Part shown: in pieces, positions 42,354 through 49,873 of the stretch
How the letters are laid out: each line of letters starts with the position of its first letter
Numbering within the stretch: position 1 is the first letter of the stretch
Source of the DNA: an uncultured Oscillospiraceae bacterium
Lineage (GTDB): Bacteria; Bacillota; Clostridia; Oscillospirales; Oscillospiraceae
Direction of reading: 5' to 3'
Assembly: GCA_934667095.1 (NCBI GenBank)
Contig: CAKULE010000018.1
Coordinates: forward strand, 1-56,680
Length of the DNA stretch: 56,680 nt
Translations under genes and position numbers: made by a program
Notes under the pieces: generated by a model
Told to the model about the DNA's origin: nothing
What the model saw: only the letters and a program-made list of their open reading frames with translations
Database searches by the model: none

Positions 42354-42387
42354 CCCTATTTCGCAATTTTGTCCGGGTAAACATGCG

Positions 42388-42421
42388 CAAAAACAGAGCC
42401 GGGACAGCTCCCGGCTCTGTT
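42388..42421 (-). terminator. Terminator after asp23
   Basis: ACAGAGCCGGGA pairs perfectly with TCCCGGCTCTGT around a 4-base loop, followed on the minus strand by five T. Confidence 0.92.
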
Positions 42422-42432
42422 TCAGTTTCTAC

Positions 42433-42801
42433 TCACTTGGAAAAGGCCACGCCAGCCACCGTGACGTTCACATCAGCTACGCGCAGGCCGCTGGTGTTCT
42501 CCAGCGCGCTCTTGACTGCATCCTGCACTGCGGCAGCCACATCGGGCACCACATATCCATACTGCACCAGCACAGCGATGCTCACCGTGACCTCGTCCCC
42601 GGCCACGCTCAGGTGGACCCCTTTGGAGAGTGCCTTGCGCCCGGCGCGGGCGGCCATATTGCTGCTGAGGCCAGAGCCCAGCGCACCGACGCCTTCCACC
42701 TCAAGAGCCGCTGCGCCGGCAAGGGCGGCCAGCACCTCCTCCGAGATATTGATGTTGCCCAGTTCCTCCTGACGGGAGATGTACTCCTTGCTCTCGGACA
42801 C
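42433..42801 (-). CDS. Asp23/Gls24 family envelope stress protein
   Basis: 122 aa from GTG at 42801, following AAAGGAG. The in-frame ATG at 42867 lies in the -35 box of the gene's own promoter and cannot be the start. The sequence GNINISEEVLAALAGAAALEVEGVGAL ... GVHLSVAGDEVTVSIAVLVQYGYVVPDVAAAVQDAVKSALENTSGLRVADVNVTVAGVAF is the full Asp23 domain. Members are abundant membrane-associated or cytosolic proteins linked to envelope stress; in Clostridia this copy sits beside spoIIIA and nusB. Confidence 0.93.
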   Translation of the reverse strand: MSESKEYISRQEELGNINISEEVLAALAGAAALEVEGVGALGSGLSSNMAARAGRKALSKGVHLSVAGDEVTVSIAVLVQYGYVVPDVAAAVQDAVKSALENTSGLRVADVNVTVAGVAFSK

Positions 42802-42816
42802 GGGCCTCACGCTCCT

Positions 42817-42867
42817 TTCGATTCGAAAAATCGAAGTTATTATACCACCATGAGCGTGATAATTCAA
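42817..42867 (-). promoter_or_regulatory. Sigma-A promoter of asp23 with 5'-end hairpin
   Basis: Minus strand TTGAAT (42862-42867), 17-bp spacer, TATAAT (42839-42844). The transcript should begin almost at the stem TTCGATT/AATCGAA (42817-42835), which directly precedes the ribosome site and may stabilise the mRNA. Confidence 0.8.
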
Positions 42868-42881
42868 TCCCTATTTGCCCG

Positions 42882-43454
42882 TCAGGGCTCCGCCTCGATG
42901 ATCTTGATGCGCTGGGCGGAAAGGCCGGTCTCCTCCTGCACGATCTCCATGATCTTGGCGATGTCGGTCTCGCTCAGACCGCCCTCCGTGGCGGACACCA
43001 CCACGCTGACACTGCCGTCACCGATGAAGCAGACGCAGTCCCCATAGCCCTTGGCCGTCACCAGATTTTCCACCTGTGCCTCCGACATGGTGCAGGCCGC
43101 CATGGCCTGAATGGAGGCGTTGGCCTCATCTACCATGGCCTGATCCGCCTTTTCGTCGGCCGCCGCCTTCTGGAGCAGCTCCAGCGCGCTGTCCCGGGCC
43201 TGCTGGCGGTTGAGCCGGGCAGAGGCAAAGTAGCCCGTGCCGGTCCTGACATCTGTTGGGTCGCTCCCATCCTGCACGTCTGCTCCGTCCTCCGTGCCGC
43301 TGACCAGCGTGCTCTGCCCCAGCAGCTTCCCTGTGTCCCCCTTATTCCCGTCCGTCTGGGTGGACTGGTGGTTGTAGGACCAGTTGAGATACACCGCCGC
43401 CCCCACGAACACCACGATGGCCACGACCACCGCGTTGCGTTTCCATACCTTCAT
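42882..43454 (-). CDS. spoIIIAH: Stage III sporulation protein AH
   Basis: 190 aa. One N-terminal membrane helix (AVVVAIVVFVGAAVYLNW) is followed by a Ser/Asp-rich linker and the YscJ/ring-forming domain: RLNRQQARDSALELLQKAAADEKADQAMVDEANASIQAMAACTMSEAQVENLVTAKGYGDCVCFIGDGSVSVVV. In B. subtilis it pairs with SpoIIQ to build the channel between mother cell and forespore. Last gene of spoIIIA. Confidence 0.95.
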   Translation of the reverse strand: MKVWKRNAVVVAIVVFVGAAVYLNWSYNHQSTQTDGNKGDTGKLLGQSTLVSGTEDGADVQDGSDPTDVRTGTGYFASARLNRQQARDSALELLQKAAADEKADQAMVDEANASIQAMAACTMSEAQVENLVTAKGYGDCVCFIGDGSVSVVVSATEGGLSETDIAKIMEIVQEETGLSAQRIKIIEAEP

Positions 43455-43482
43455 ATTCCTTCGCCCTCCATTTTATAGAATT

Positions 43483-43992
43483 TCAGGAACCCTTACAAAC
43501 CGTGATGCGGTCAGAGCCCAGCCCGGTGAGGGCCGCCACCGCCTGCGTGAGCAGCAGTTTCACCTGCGGGTCATCCCCGCCCCGGCACACCACCAGTGCC
43601 CCCTGAAAAGTTGGGTAGTTCTGGCTGAGCAGGACAGTCTCTTCCCCAGAGCCAGTGGAGAGAATCACTGTTTTGGTGGTGCTCTGGGCGTCGCCATCAG
43701 CGCGGGAGGCCGTGACATCTTGCGCCAGCACCCGCTCCATGCCGCTGCGCACCGTCAGCACCACCGACACCTGCCCCGCCCCGTCCACCTTGGAGAGCAC
43801 TTGACCGAGCTTCTCCTCCAGTGCCTCTACGGAGAAGTCCTCCTCTGTGCCGCTCACAGAGGAGGACTCACTCTTTCTGTCGTCTCCCGTGGGCAGAAGA
43901 AGCAGCACGACCCCCGCCGCAATGATCAGCAGCACGAACCTATATTTTTTAAGAAATTCCATCACTTTCCCAGCGGGTAATCTGATGTTCAT
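43483..43992 (-). CDS. spoIIIAG: Stage III sporulation protein AG
   Basis: 169 aa. A single membrane helix (FVLLIIAAGVVLLLLP) is followed by the ring-building domain EALEEKLGQVLSKVDGAGQVSVVLTVRSGMERVLAQDV ... YPTFQGALVVCRGGDDPQVKLLLTQAVAALTGLGSDRITVCK. It forms a large ring in the forespore-facing channel. Start overlaps the spoIIIAF stop by 4 bp. Confidence 0.95.
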   Translation of the reverse strand: MNIRLPAGKVMEFLKKYRFVLLIIAAGVVLLLLPTGDDRKSESSSVSGTEEDFSVEALEEKLGQVLSKVDGAGQVSVVLTVRSGMERVLAQDVTASRADGDAQSTTKTVILSTGSGEETVLLSQNYPTFQGALVVCRGGDDPQVKLLLTQAVAALTGLGSDRITVCKGS

Positions 43993-44480
43993 GGCTCCGT
44001 CCTCTCAAATCTTACACAGTCCGGGTCGAGCCCGAGGTCGCGTGTCAACAGTGCCGCAAGCTCCGACTGCTGTTCTGCGGTCCACGTCCCCCGAAGCACC
44101 GCCGAAGCCGGCAGCGGCATTCCCTCCGCCGTCTGCACCACCGTCACCTCCGCCGTGCAGGATGCGCCAAGCTCTGCCGCCTTGTCCGAAATATATGCGG
44201 CAGTCTTCTCCGCTATGATAGTCTCATAGAGAAAATCGTTCCCACGCTCCAGCGCCGCGGTGTACTGCCCGCCGGCCGAGGACAATTCTGCCGGCCAGCT
44301 CTCCAAGGCAGTCAGATCGAGCTGCAAGACAGGGCTCACCGCAGCCAGCACCATCACCAGCCCTCCGGCCAGACGGCATATTTTCCGCATGCGTCCCTCC
44401 GGGATCAGGCTCTCTGCCAACGCCATGACCATCGCCGCGCAGGTCATGCCCAGCAGCCAGCTTTTCACAAGGCTCATCAT
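43989..44480 (-). CDS. spoIIIAF: Stage III sporulation protein AF
   Basis: 163 aa from ATG at 44480; the next codon is also ATG, and it overlaps the spoIIIAE stop. Two N-terminal membrane helices (VKSWLLGMTCAAMVMALAESL and LAGGLVMVLAAVSPVLQL) and a soluble domain ending LLTRDLGLDPDCVRFER. An in-frame extension far upstream is only open because of high G+C. Assigned by size, topology and operon place. Confidence 0.9.
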   Translation of the reverse strand: MMSLVKSWLLGMTCAAMVMALAESLIPEGRMRKICRLAGGLVMVLAAVSPVLQLDLTALESWPAELSSAGGQYTAALERGNDFLYETIIAEKTAAYISDKAAELGASCTAEVTVVQTAEGMPLPASAVLRGTWTAEQQSELAALLTRDLGLDPDCVRFERTEP

Positions 44481-45583
44481 GCCGCCACCGCCGTGGCAGA
44501 GGATACCAGCGACACCAGCAGGAGCAGGCAGCAGGCCCCGGTCATGCCCATGAGCAGGCCGAAAGCACCGCCGATCTGATCCACCAGCGCAGCGATGCGG
44601 GGCGGAGCCACCGCCGCCGACACCGCTGACACCAGCTTGTACATCAGATAATGGGCCGCCAGCCGCAACAGCGGCAGCAGGCAGATTCCCAACACCGTGA
44701 CCATTCCAAACACCCCTATCGTCCCCTTCAGAATACCTGCCGAGGCAAGGATCGTATCCGCCGCATCCGACAGGATACCGCCCACCACCGGGATCGCTCC
44801 GGAGATCGCAAATTTGGTCGCCTTCACCGCTGCGGCATCCGCCGTGCCGGACACCACGCCGCTCACCGTCAGATACCCCACGAAGCCCAGCATCACCGCC
44901 GTCAGCAAGGTGGTCACCGTCCACTTGAGCAGGGCCGCGATGCGCTTCAGGCCCTCATTCACCAGCGCTGCCTGCGCCACACAGGCGGCCAGGTAGCCAT
45001 AAAGCAGCGGCACCAGCAGCCCGTTGATGAGGTTTACCAGCAGCCCGGAAAACAGCGTTGCCGCCGCCTGACGCACCGCCGCCCCCGTCACTGCGCCGGT
45101 GGCCGCTGTCACCGCCGCCACGGCGGGAAAGAGCACGTTGGAGAAAGACGTCATGCTCTCGATGGCTTTGCGGCCCAAGCCCAGCATGGCGTTCACATCA
45201 GCGGCCGCCACCATGGCCACCGCCAGCGTGCCCACCAATGTCACCGCCTGGATGCGTCCGCCTCCCATCGTGTCGTACACCGTCTCCGCAAAGCCGCACA
45301 GCAGCAGGATGATGGTCAGCAGCACGCCGGAACGCACCGCGCTGCGCAGAATACCGCCAGCCTCTCCCTTTCCCTGCTGCAGAAGCCTGTCCAGCCCTTC
45401 GTCCAACGTCTCTCCGTACCGGGCGGTCCCACCGCTGTTTTTTGCCGCCCGTTCCAGCCCTTCAATGTCCAGCGCCTGTTCCTGCTCCGCCGCAGCCTCC
45501 TCCGGGGTGAGGGCCAACGCCGGCGGAGCAAGCCAGATCAGCAGCACCAGCGGCAGCAGCAGCCACAGACGGCGGGCAGTCAT
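44477..45583 (-). CDS. spoIIIAE: Stage III sporulation protein AE
   Basis: 368 aa from ATG at 45583, overlapping the spoIIIAD stop by 4 bp; the longer open frame upstream is spurious. Signal peptide, then about seven membrane helices with FPAVAAVTAATGAVTGAAVRQAAATLF, AISGAIPVVGGILSDAADTILASAGILKGTIG and the final hydrophobic GLLMGMTGACCLLLLVSLV. It resembles type III secretion export components and is the main membrane component of the feeding-tube complex. Confidence 0.95.
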   Translation of the reverse strand: MTARRLWLLLPLVLLIWLAPPALALTPEEAAAEQEQALDIEGLERAAKNSGGTARYGETLDEGLDRLLQQGKGEAGGILRSAVRSGVLLTIILLLCGFAETVYDTMGGGRIQAVTLVGTLAVAMVAAADVNAMLGLGRKAIESMTSFSNVLFPAVAAVTAATGAVTGAAVRQAAATLFSGLLVNLINGLLVPLLYGYLAACVAQAALVNEGLKRIAALLKWTVTTLLTAVMLGFVGYLTVSGVVSGTADAAAVKATKFAISGAIPVVGGILSDAADTILASAGILKGTIGVFGMVTVLGICLLPLLRLAAHYLMYKLVSAVSAAVAPPRIAALVDQIGGAFGLLMGMTGACCLLLLVSLVSSATAVAA

Positions 45584-45966
45584 AGCAGATCCCCCATCAG
45601 CTTCAGTACCGCCGTCATCAACGGAAGTACGCACAGCAGCGCCAGTGCCGCTCCGGCGGTCTCCACTGTGGCCGCCAGCGCCCCCTCCTGCGCATCCCGG
45701 CAGAAGTCCGCCCCCAGCCGGGTCACTACGGAAATCCCCGTCACCTTGAGCACCGGGGCGATGACGCCGGGCTTGAGCCCCCCGGCGTCCGCCAGCTCGT
45801 CCAAAAAGGCCACCACCGTGCCCAGTGCCCCCGAGCAGTAGGCCAGAATCATGACCCCTGCACACATGGACAGCAGCAAAGCCAGCTCCGGCACCTGCTT
45901 TCGCACCACGATGGCGCACACCGCAGCAATCATCCCTGCGGCGGCCACCTTCATCACCTCGCTCAT
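45580..45966 (-). CDS. spoIIIAD: Stage III sporulation protein AD
   Basis: 128 aa with four hydrophobic helices: VAAAGMIAAVCAIVV, ELALLLSMCAGVMILAYCSGAL, ALAATVETAGAALALLCVLPLM and neighbouring. The pattern VLKVTGISVVTRLGADFCRDAQEGALAATVE is the SpoIIIAD/MgtC-like signature. Its start overlaps the spoIIIAC stop by 4 bp. Confidence 0.94.
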   Translation of the reverse strand: MSEVMKVAAAGMIAAVCAIVVRKQVPELALLLSMCAGVMILAYCSGALGTVVAFLDELADAGGLKPGVIAPVLKVTGISVVTRLGADFCRDAQEGALAATVETAGAALALLCVLPLMTAVLKLMGDLL

Positions 45967-46157
45967 AGGTCGAACAGGGTCTTAACCGTGTCAAACAGAC
46001 CGCTGATCTCTCTCACCACGATCATCAGCACCACCACCAGCGCCACCAGCGTGGTCATGGTCGCCATCTCGTCCCGTCCGGAGCGGGTCAGCACCTGATT
46101 GAGCACCGACACCAGAATCCCCACTGCAGCGATTTTAAAGATGAGGTCTACATTCAT
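45963..46157 (-). CDS. spoIIIAC: Stage III sporulation protein AC
   Basis: 64 aa from ATG at 46157 after GGAGGAA. Two membrane helices (LIFKIAAVGILVSVLNQVL and TTLVALVVVLMIVVREI) with SGRDEMA between, as in all SpoIIIAC proteins. Longer in-frame sequence upstream belongs to the overlap with spoIIIAB. Confidence 0.95.
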   Translation of the reverse strand: MNVDLIFKIAAVGILVSVLNQVLTRSGRDEMATMTTLVALVVVLMIVVREISGLFDTVKTLFDL

Positions 46158-46168
46158 GGAACTTCCTC

Positions 46169-46681
46169 CTAAATGAGCAGTATCAGTAAAAATGCCCCGG
46201 CTGTAAGGCTCAGGGCTCCATACACCCGTCCGGACTGCTTCCGCCGTGCCGCCGCCTCGGCCTGGAGGCAGTCCAGCCGTTCCGCCGCTTCCCGGAGCGC
46301 CGCGCTTTGGGTCCCACCGTCGTAACGGCCCAGCACACCGCCCAGCACGGTCAGCACCGCTCTGTCCTGCGGCTCCAGCCGAAGCCCGGCCCCGTCCAGT
46401 GCGCCGTCCCAGCAATCCCGGAAGCACCTGCCGTCCAGCCGCATCGCGCTCTCTGCCGCACAGTGGAAAAATACTCCCGCCCGATCGCCCGCAGCATCCG
46501 CCGCTGCGGTCAGCAGCTCAGGTAGCGGAGCCAGCCGATAGTCCAGCTCGCGGACCATCTGCTCTAGTCCTGCAGCCAAGCCCGCCAAATCGCCGACCCG
46601 CTGGTCCAGCCCGTTTACCACCAGCAGCCCCAGCATGGCCGAGCCCGCCGCGATCAGAACACTCCCCATCAGGCGCGTCAT
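46169..46681 (-). CDS. spoIIIAB: Stage III sporulation protein AB
   Basis: 170 aa. An N-terminal helix anchors it (LMGSVLIAAGSAMLGLLVVN), a soluble helical middle carries LEQMVRELDYRLAPLPELL, and a C-terminal helix (VYGALSLTAGAFLLILLI) closes it. The type II secretion GspF-like fold is typical. Overlaps spoIIIAA by 4 bp. Confidence 0.94.
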   Translation of the reverse strand: MTRLMGSVLIAAGSAMLGLLVVNGLDQRVGDLAGLAAGLEQMVRELDYRLAPLPELLTAAADAAGDRAGVFFHCAAESAMRLDGRCFRDCWDGALDGAGLRLEPQDRAVLTVLGGVLGRYDGGTQSAALREAAERLDCLQAEAAARRKQSGRVYGALSLTAGAFLLILLI

Positions 46682-47571
46682 TCCAGCACCTCCACAGTGC
46701 AGCAGCGGCCGGACACCGTCCGGCGCAGGATGACCGCCCTGCGGAACGCACCGGCCTCCGCCAGAATCCGATAGGCGGGCCGGCGGGACAGGTCTTCCCT
46801 ACAGCCTCCATGGGCCGTGGCCAGCAGGGCCACACCGCAGCCCACGGCATCCAGCATGGCGGCGGCATCTCCGCGGTCAGTGATCTCATCGGCAGCCAGC
46901 ACCTGCGGGCCCATTCCGCGCAGGAGCATATTCAGCCCTTCTGCCTTTGCACATCCGTCCACGACATCGGTCCGCCTGCCCACATAGAACTGCGCCTCGC
47001 CCTGCCAGAGGGCGGCCACCTCGCCGCGCTCGTCCGCCAGTCCCACCCGGATGCCCAGCGTGTCTGACAGGACCCGGACGAGGTCCCGCAGCAGGGTAGT
47101 CTTCCCCGCCCCCGGCGGGCCGAGGATCAGCGTGCTCTGGAACGTTCCGTTTTCGGTCAAAGCGGGCAGCAGGCTGTCCGCCTGTCCCTCCACCGCCCGG
47201 GCGACCCGGAGCGCCGCTGACGAAAGATAGCGCAGGGAGGTGATCCCGCCGTCCCGCCGGCTCACTGTGCCGCACAGTCCTAACCGGTGCCCACCCCGCA
47301 GGGTCACAAAGCCGCTGCGGGTCTGGTCCAGCACCGTGTGCGCTGAGGCCTGACTGACATTTTCCAGCAGGCTGCGCAGGTGGCTCTCCGTCACCAGCGG
47401 ACCGCCCAGCTCCCGTTCCCCCTGTCCAAATACCACAGACAGTGGAAACCCCCGCCGCAAACGCAGCTCTTCCACAGCACTCAAATCTTCTCCGCTCAGG
47501 CTCTCCAGCCGGGCAGCCAGCTCCGCAGGCAGGACCGCCCGGACCGCTTCCAGCCCAGTTATTCCGTTCAT
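46678..47571 (-). CDS. spoIIIAA: Stage III sporulation protein AA (ATPase)
   Basis: 297 aa from ATG at 47571, after AAAGGGGGTGG. Walker A is LILGPPGAGKTTLLRDLVRVL, with VGLADERGEVAAL and VLAADEITDRGDAAAMLDAVGCGVALLATAHGG as the Walker B and sensor parts. It is a secretion-type ATPase needed for the SpoIIIA channel. First of eight genes, all overlapping or closely spaced. Driven by the sigma-E-like promoter at 47598-47626. Confidence 0.96.
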   Translation of the reverse strand: MNGITGLEAVRAVLPAELAARLESLSGEDLSAVEELRLRRGFPLSVVFGQGERELGGPLVTESHLRSLLENVSQASAHTVLDQTRSGFVTLRGGHRLGLCGTVSRRDGGITSLRYLSSAALRVARAVEGQADSLLPALTENGTFQSTLILGPPGAGKTTLLRDLVRVLSDTLGIRVGLADERGEVAALWQGEAQFYVGRRTDVVDGCAKAEGLNMLLRGMGPQVLAADEITDRGDAAAMLDAVGCGVALLATAHGGCREDLSRRPAYRILAEAGAFRRAVILRRTVSGRCCTVEVLE

Positions 47572-47597
47572 GCAAGCCACCCCCTTTGTGATACCAC

Positions 47598-47626
47598 ATG
47601 GTATGAGGGCGTGTCCCCTTTTATGC
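47598..47626 (-). promoter_or_regulatory. Sigma-E-type promoter of the spoIIIA operon
   Basis: Minus strand GCATAAA (47620-47626), 14-bp spacer, CATACCAT (47598-47605), against the B. subtilis sigma-E consensus KMATATT-N14-CATACANT. It lies about 25 bp before the spoIIIAA start. spoIIIA is known to be sigma-E-controlled in B. subtilis. Confidence 0.75.
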
Positions 47627-47629
47627 CCG

Positions 47630-47657
47630 AAAAAAGAGGGGGCTGTCAAGCCCCCTC
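47630..47657 (-). terminator. Terminator between dapL and spoIIIA
   Basis: GAGGGGGCT pairs with AGCCCCCTC, followed on the minus strand by six T. It protects the spoIIIA promoter from upstream transcription. Confidence 0.88.
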
Positions 47658-47686
47658 CAGCGTTATTTCAAAGTATTTTCCGCGTT

Positions 47687-47794
47687 TTAATCAGCGATCT
47701 GCTCCGCATCCGACAGAATGTGGATATGGGCGTCTATCTTTTCAGTTCCTTTCAGTCTGTAAAAGCCATTGCAATACCCTCTGACACTCTGCAT
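47687..47794 (-). CDS. Possible 35-aa protein, or part of a small RNA
   Basis: An open frame MQSVRGYCNGFYRLKGTEKIDAHIHILSDAEQIAD lies between dapL and the terminator at 47630. No ribosome site precedes it. An extended -10 (TGCTATGAT, -10 at 47804-47809) stands immediately upstream, so a transcript from it would be nearly leaderless and about 165 nt long to the terminator. Either a small RNA or a leaderless microprotein would fit. No family recognised. Confidence 0.25.
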   Translation of the reverse strand: MQSVRGYCNGFYRLKGTEKIDAHIHILSDAEQIAD

Positions 47795-47835
47795 GGCAGA
47801 ACCATCATAGCACAAATGCCGGCCGTTTTCTTTTC

Positions 47836-49017
47836 CTATGCCAGTTCTTCCGCGATCAGCCGGGCTGCTCTCAGGGATCTCACCCGTTCTCCAAAGGCGG
47901 TGAGCCGCAGCCAGCCAGCCCCGCAGGTCCCAAAGCCGCTGCCGGGTGTGGTCACCACGCCCGCCTGCTCCAGCAGCCGGTCAAAGCAGTCCCATGAGGA
48001 CAGCCCTGCCGGTGTTTTCATCCAAAGGTATGGTGCGTGCTCCCCGCCGCGGACCGTGATCCCAGCCGTGGTCAAAACAGCCCGCATCTGCCGCGCGGTC
48101 TCCCGGCAGGCAGCCACTCCCGCCAGCGCCTGACTGCGCCCCTCTCCCATACATACAGCCTCCGCCCCCCGCTGGGTCACATAGGAAACGCCATTGAACC
48201 GGGCAGCCTGCCGCCGGGCCCACAGGTCCCGCAGGGGGGCACCGCCGGGGCGCAGCGTCTCCGGCACGACAGTATAGCCGCAGCGAACGCCGGTAAAGCC
48301 CGCCGTCTTGGAGAAGGAGCGTACCTCTATGGCGCACCGCTCCGCCCCCGGGATCTCATAAATACTGTGGGGCAGCACCGGATCGGCGATAAATGCCTCG
48401 TAAGCCCCATCGAACAAGATCACACTCCCCCGGTCATTGGCCCAGTCCACCCAACGCCGGAGCAGTTTCCGGTCCGCCATCACGCCGGTGGGATTGTTGG
48501 GATAGCACAGCCACACCAGCTCGGCAGCCACCCCTTCCGGCTCCGGCAGAAAACCGTTATCTTCCGTACAGGGCAGCCAGCAAAGATCCCAGCCTGCCAG
48601 CAGTGCGCTGTCTGCATAGGCCGGATAAACCGGGTCGCACAGGGCGATCTTTCCCGGCGCAAAGAGCTCCAGCAGACCGCCGCAGTCAGTCTTTGCCCCA
48701 TCAGAAATAAAGACTTCCGCCGGGTCAAGTTTCACACCCCGGGGCAGATAGTCTGCCCGGAGAATGGCCTCCCGGAGAAACAGATACCCCTGCTCCGGTC
48801 CGTAGCCCCGGAAGCCTCCGGGCGTTCCCAGCTCCTGCGCCGCTTGAGCCATGGCCTCTGCCGCCGCAGCGGGCAGCGGACCGGGCACGTCACCGATCCC
48901 CAGCCGCAGAAGCTGCACTCCGGGGTGGGCCACTTCATGGACCGCAGCCCGGCGGGCCACCTCCGTGAACAGATAGTCTCCGCTGAGCCGGGCAAAATTC
49001 CCGTTGGCTTTTACCAT
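47836..49017 (-). CDS. dapL: LL-diaminopimelate aminotransferase
   Basis: 393 aa, PLP-dependent fold type I. It converts tetrahydrodipicolinate directly to LL-DAP with glutamate. RLGIGDVPGPLPAAAAEAMAQAAQELG ... FRGYGPEQGYLFLREAI is the DapL opening, CYPNNPTG the substrate loop, and SFSKTAGFTGVRCGY carries the PLP lysine. Adjacent dapF, with a 7-bp overlap, supports this over a general aspartate aminotransferase. No dapD/dapE route gene is seen nearby. Confidence 0.92.
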   Translation of the reverse strand: MVKANGNFARLSGDYLFTEVARRAAVHEVAHPGVQLLRLGIGDVPGPLPAAAAEAMAQAAQELGTPGGFRGYGPEQGYLFLREAILRADYLPRGVKLDPAEVFISDGAKTDCGGLLELFAPGKIALCDPVYPAYADSALLAGWDLCWLPCTEDNGFLPEPEGVAAELVWLCYPNNPTGVMADRKLLRRWVDWANDRGSVILFDGAYEAFIADPVLPHSIYEIPGAERCAIEVRSFSKTAGFTGVRCGYTVVPETLRPGGAPLRDLWARRQAARFNGVSYVTQRGAEAVCMGEGRSQALAGVAACRETARQMRAVLTTAGITVRGGEHAPYLWMKTPAGLSSWDCFDRLLEQAGVVTTPGSGFGTCGAGWLRLTAFGERVRSLRAARLIAEELA

Positions 49018-49796
49018 GTCCAGCCCTCCGCCAGCTCACCCTCATACACTGTCACCGCCGGAGCCGTGAGGGCTGCGCGCCCCAGCCGGTCAAAGCGCGC
49101 TTCCGCCCTGCCCCCGGGCATCACCACCGTGACCCAGTCCTCCAGCTCTCCCCGGGCGTGCAGGGCAGCGGCCGCCGCGCAGGCCCCGGTTCCGCAGGCC
49201 GCGGTCTCCCCGCAGCCCCGCTCCCAGACTCGCAGTTCGATCTGCTCCTGACACACCTGCCGAACCAGTTCAACGTTGGTCCCCTCGGGAAATCGCTGCT
49301 CCAACAGCGGGCCCAGTTCCGCCAGTGGCACCTCAGACAGGCTGCCCACCGGAATCACAAAATGCGGATTCCCCATTGACACCTCAGTTCCTGTATAGGC
49401 CATATCCTTTACGGCTATTTTCCGCTTCTCACCTACTCTGGGCAGTCCCATCTCCGCTGTGACCGGTCCCACCGCAGGCACGACCAGCCGCCGAACTCCC
49501 GCTCCGGTCTCGATCTGTACAATCTCACCCTCCAGCAATCCATGCTCCCTCAGCCAGCGGCCTACACAGCGGAGCCCGTTGCCGCACGTCTCGGCTTCGC
49601 TGCCGTCGGCATTGAAGATCCGCATCCGCCAGTCTGCCCGGTCGGAACAGCACAGGCAGAGCACTCCATCGGCTCCCACGCCCAAGCGGCGGTCGCACAG
49701 CGCGGGGGCCAGCCGACCCATCTCCTCCGGCAGCTCGCTGCGGCAGTCCAGCACCACAAAGTCATTGCCAAGTCCCTGCATCTTGGTAAATTTCAA
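49011..49796 (-). CDS. dapF: Diaminopimelate epimerase
   Basis: 261 aa. It interconverts LL- and meso-DAP with two cysteines, found in NADGSEAETCGNGLRC and GCGETAACGTGACAAA. FTKMQGLGNDFVVLDC is the standard start. It precedes dapL with a 7-bp overlap. Together with asd-dapA-dapB at 17.9-20.7 kb, only aspartokinase and lysA are missing from the lysine route in this window. Confidence 0.96.
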   Translation of the reverse strand: MKFTKMQGLGNDFVVLDCRSELPEEMGRLAPALCDRRLGVGADGVLCLCCSDRADWRMRIFNADGSEAETCGNGLRCVGRWLREHGLLEGEIVQIETGAGVRRLVVPAVGPVTAEMGLPRVGEKRKIAVKDMAYTGTEVSMGNPHFVIPVGSLSEVPLAELGPLLEQRFPEGTNVELVRQVCQEQIELRVWERGCGETAACGTGACAAAAALHARGELEDWVTVVMPGGRAEARFDRLGRAALTAPAVTVYEGELAEGWTW

Positions 49797-49814
49797 GTCA
49801 ATTCTCCCCTTTCC

Positions 49815-49853
49815 AAAATAAATCAGGGCCGGCAGCTCACGCTGCTGGCCCTG
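49815..49853 (-). terminator. Terminator after glnA
   Basis: Minus-strand CAGGGCCAGCAGC pairs with GCTGCCGGCCCTG around loop GTGA, followed by ATTTATTTT. Stable stem with a modest T-run. Confidence 0.75.
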
Positions 49854-49873
49854 TCTTTGGTAAAAGATTCGAT

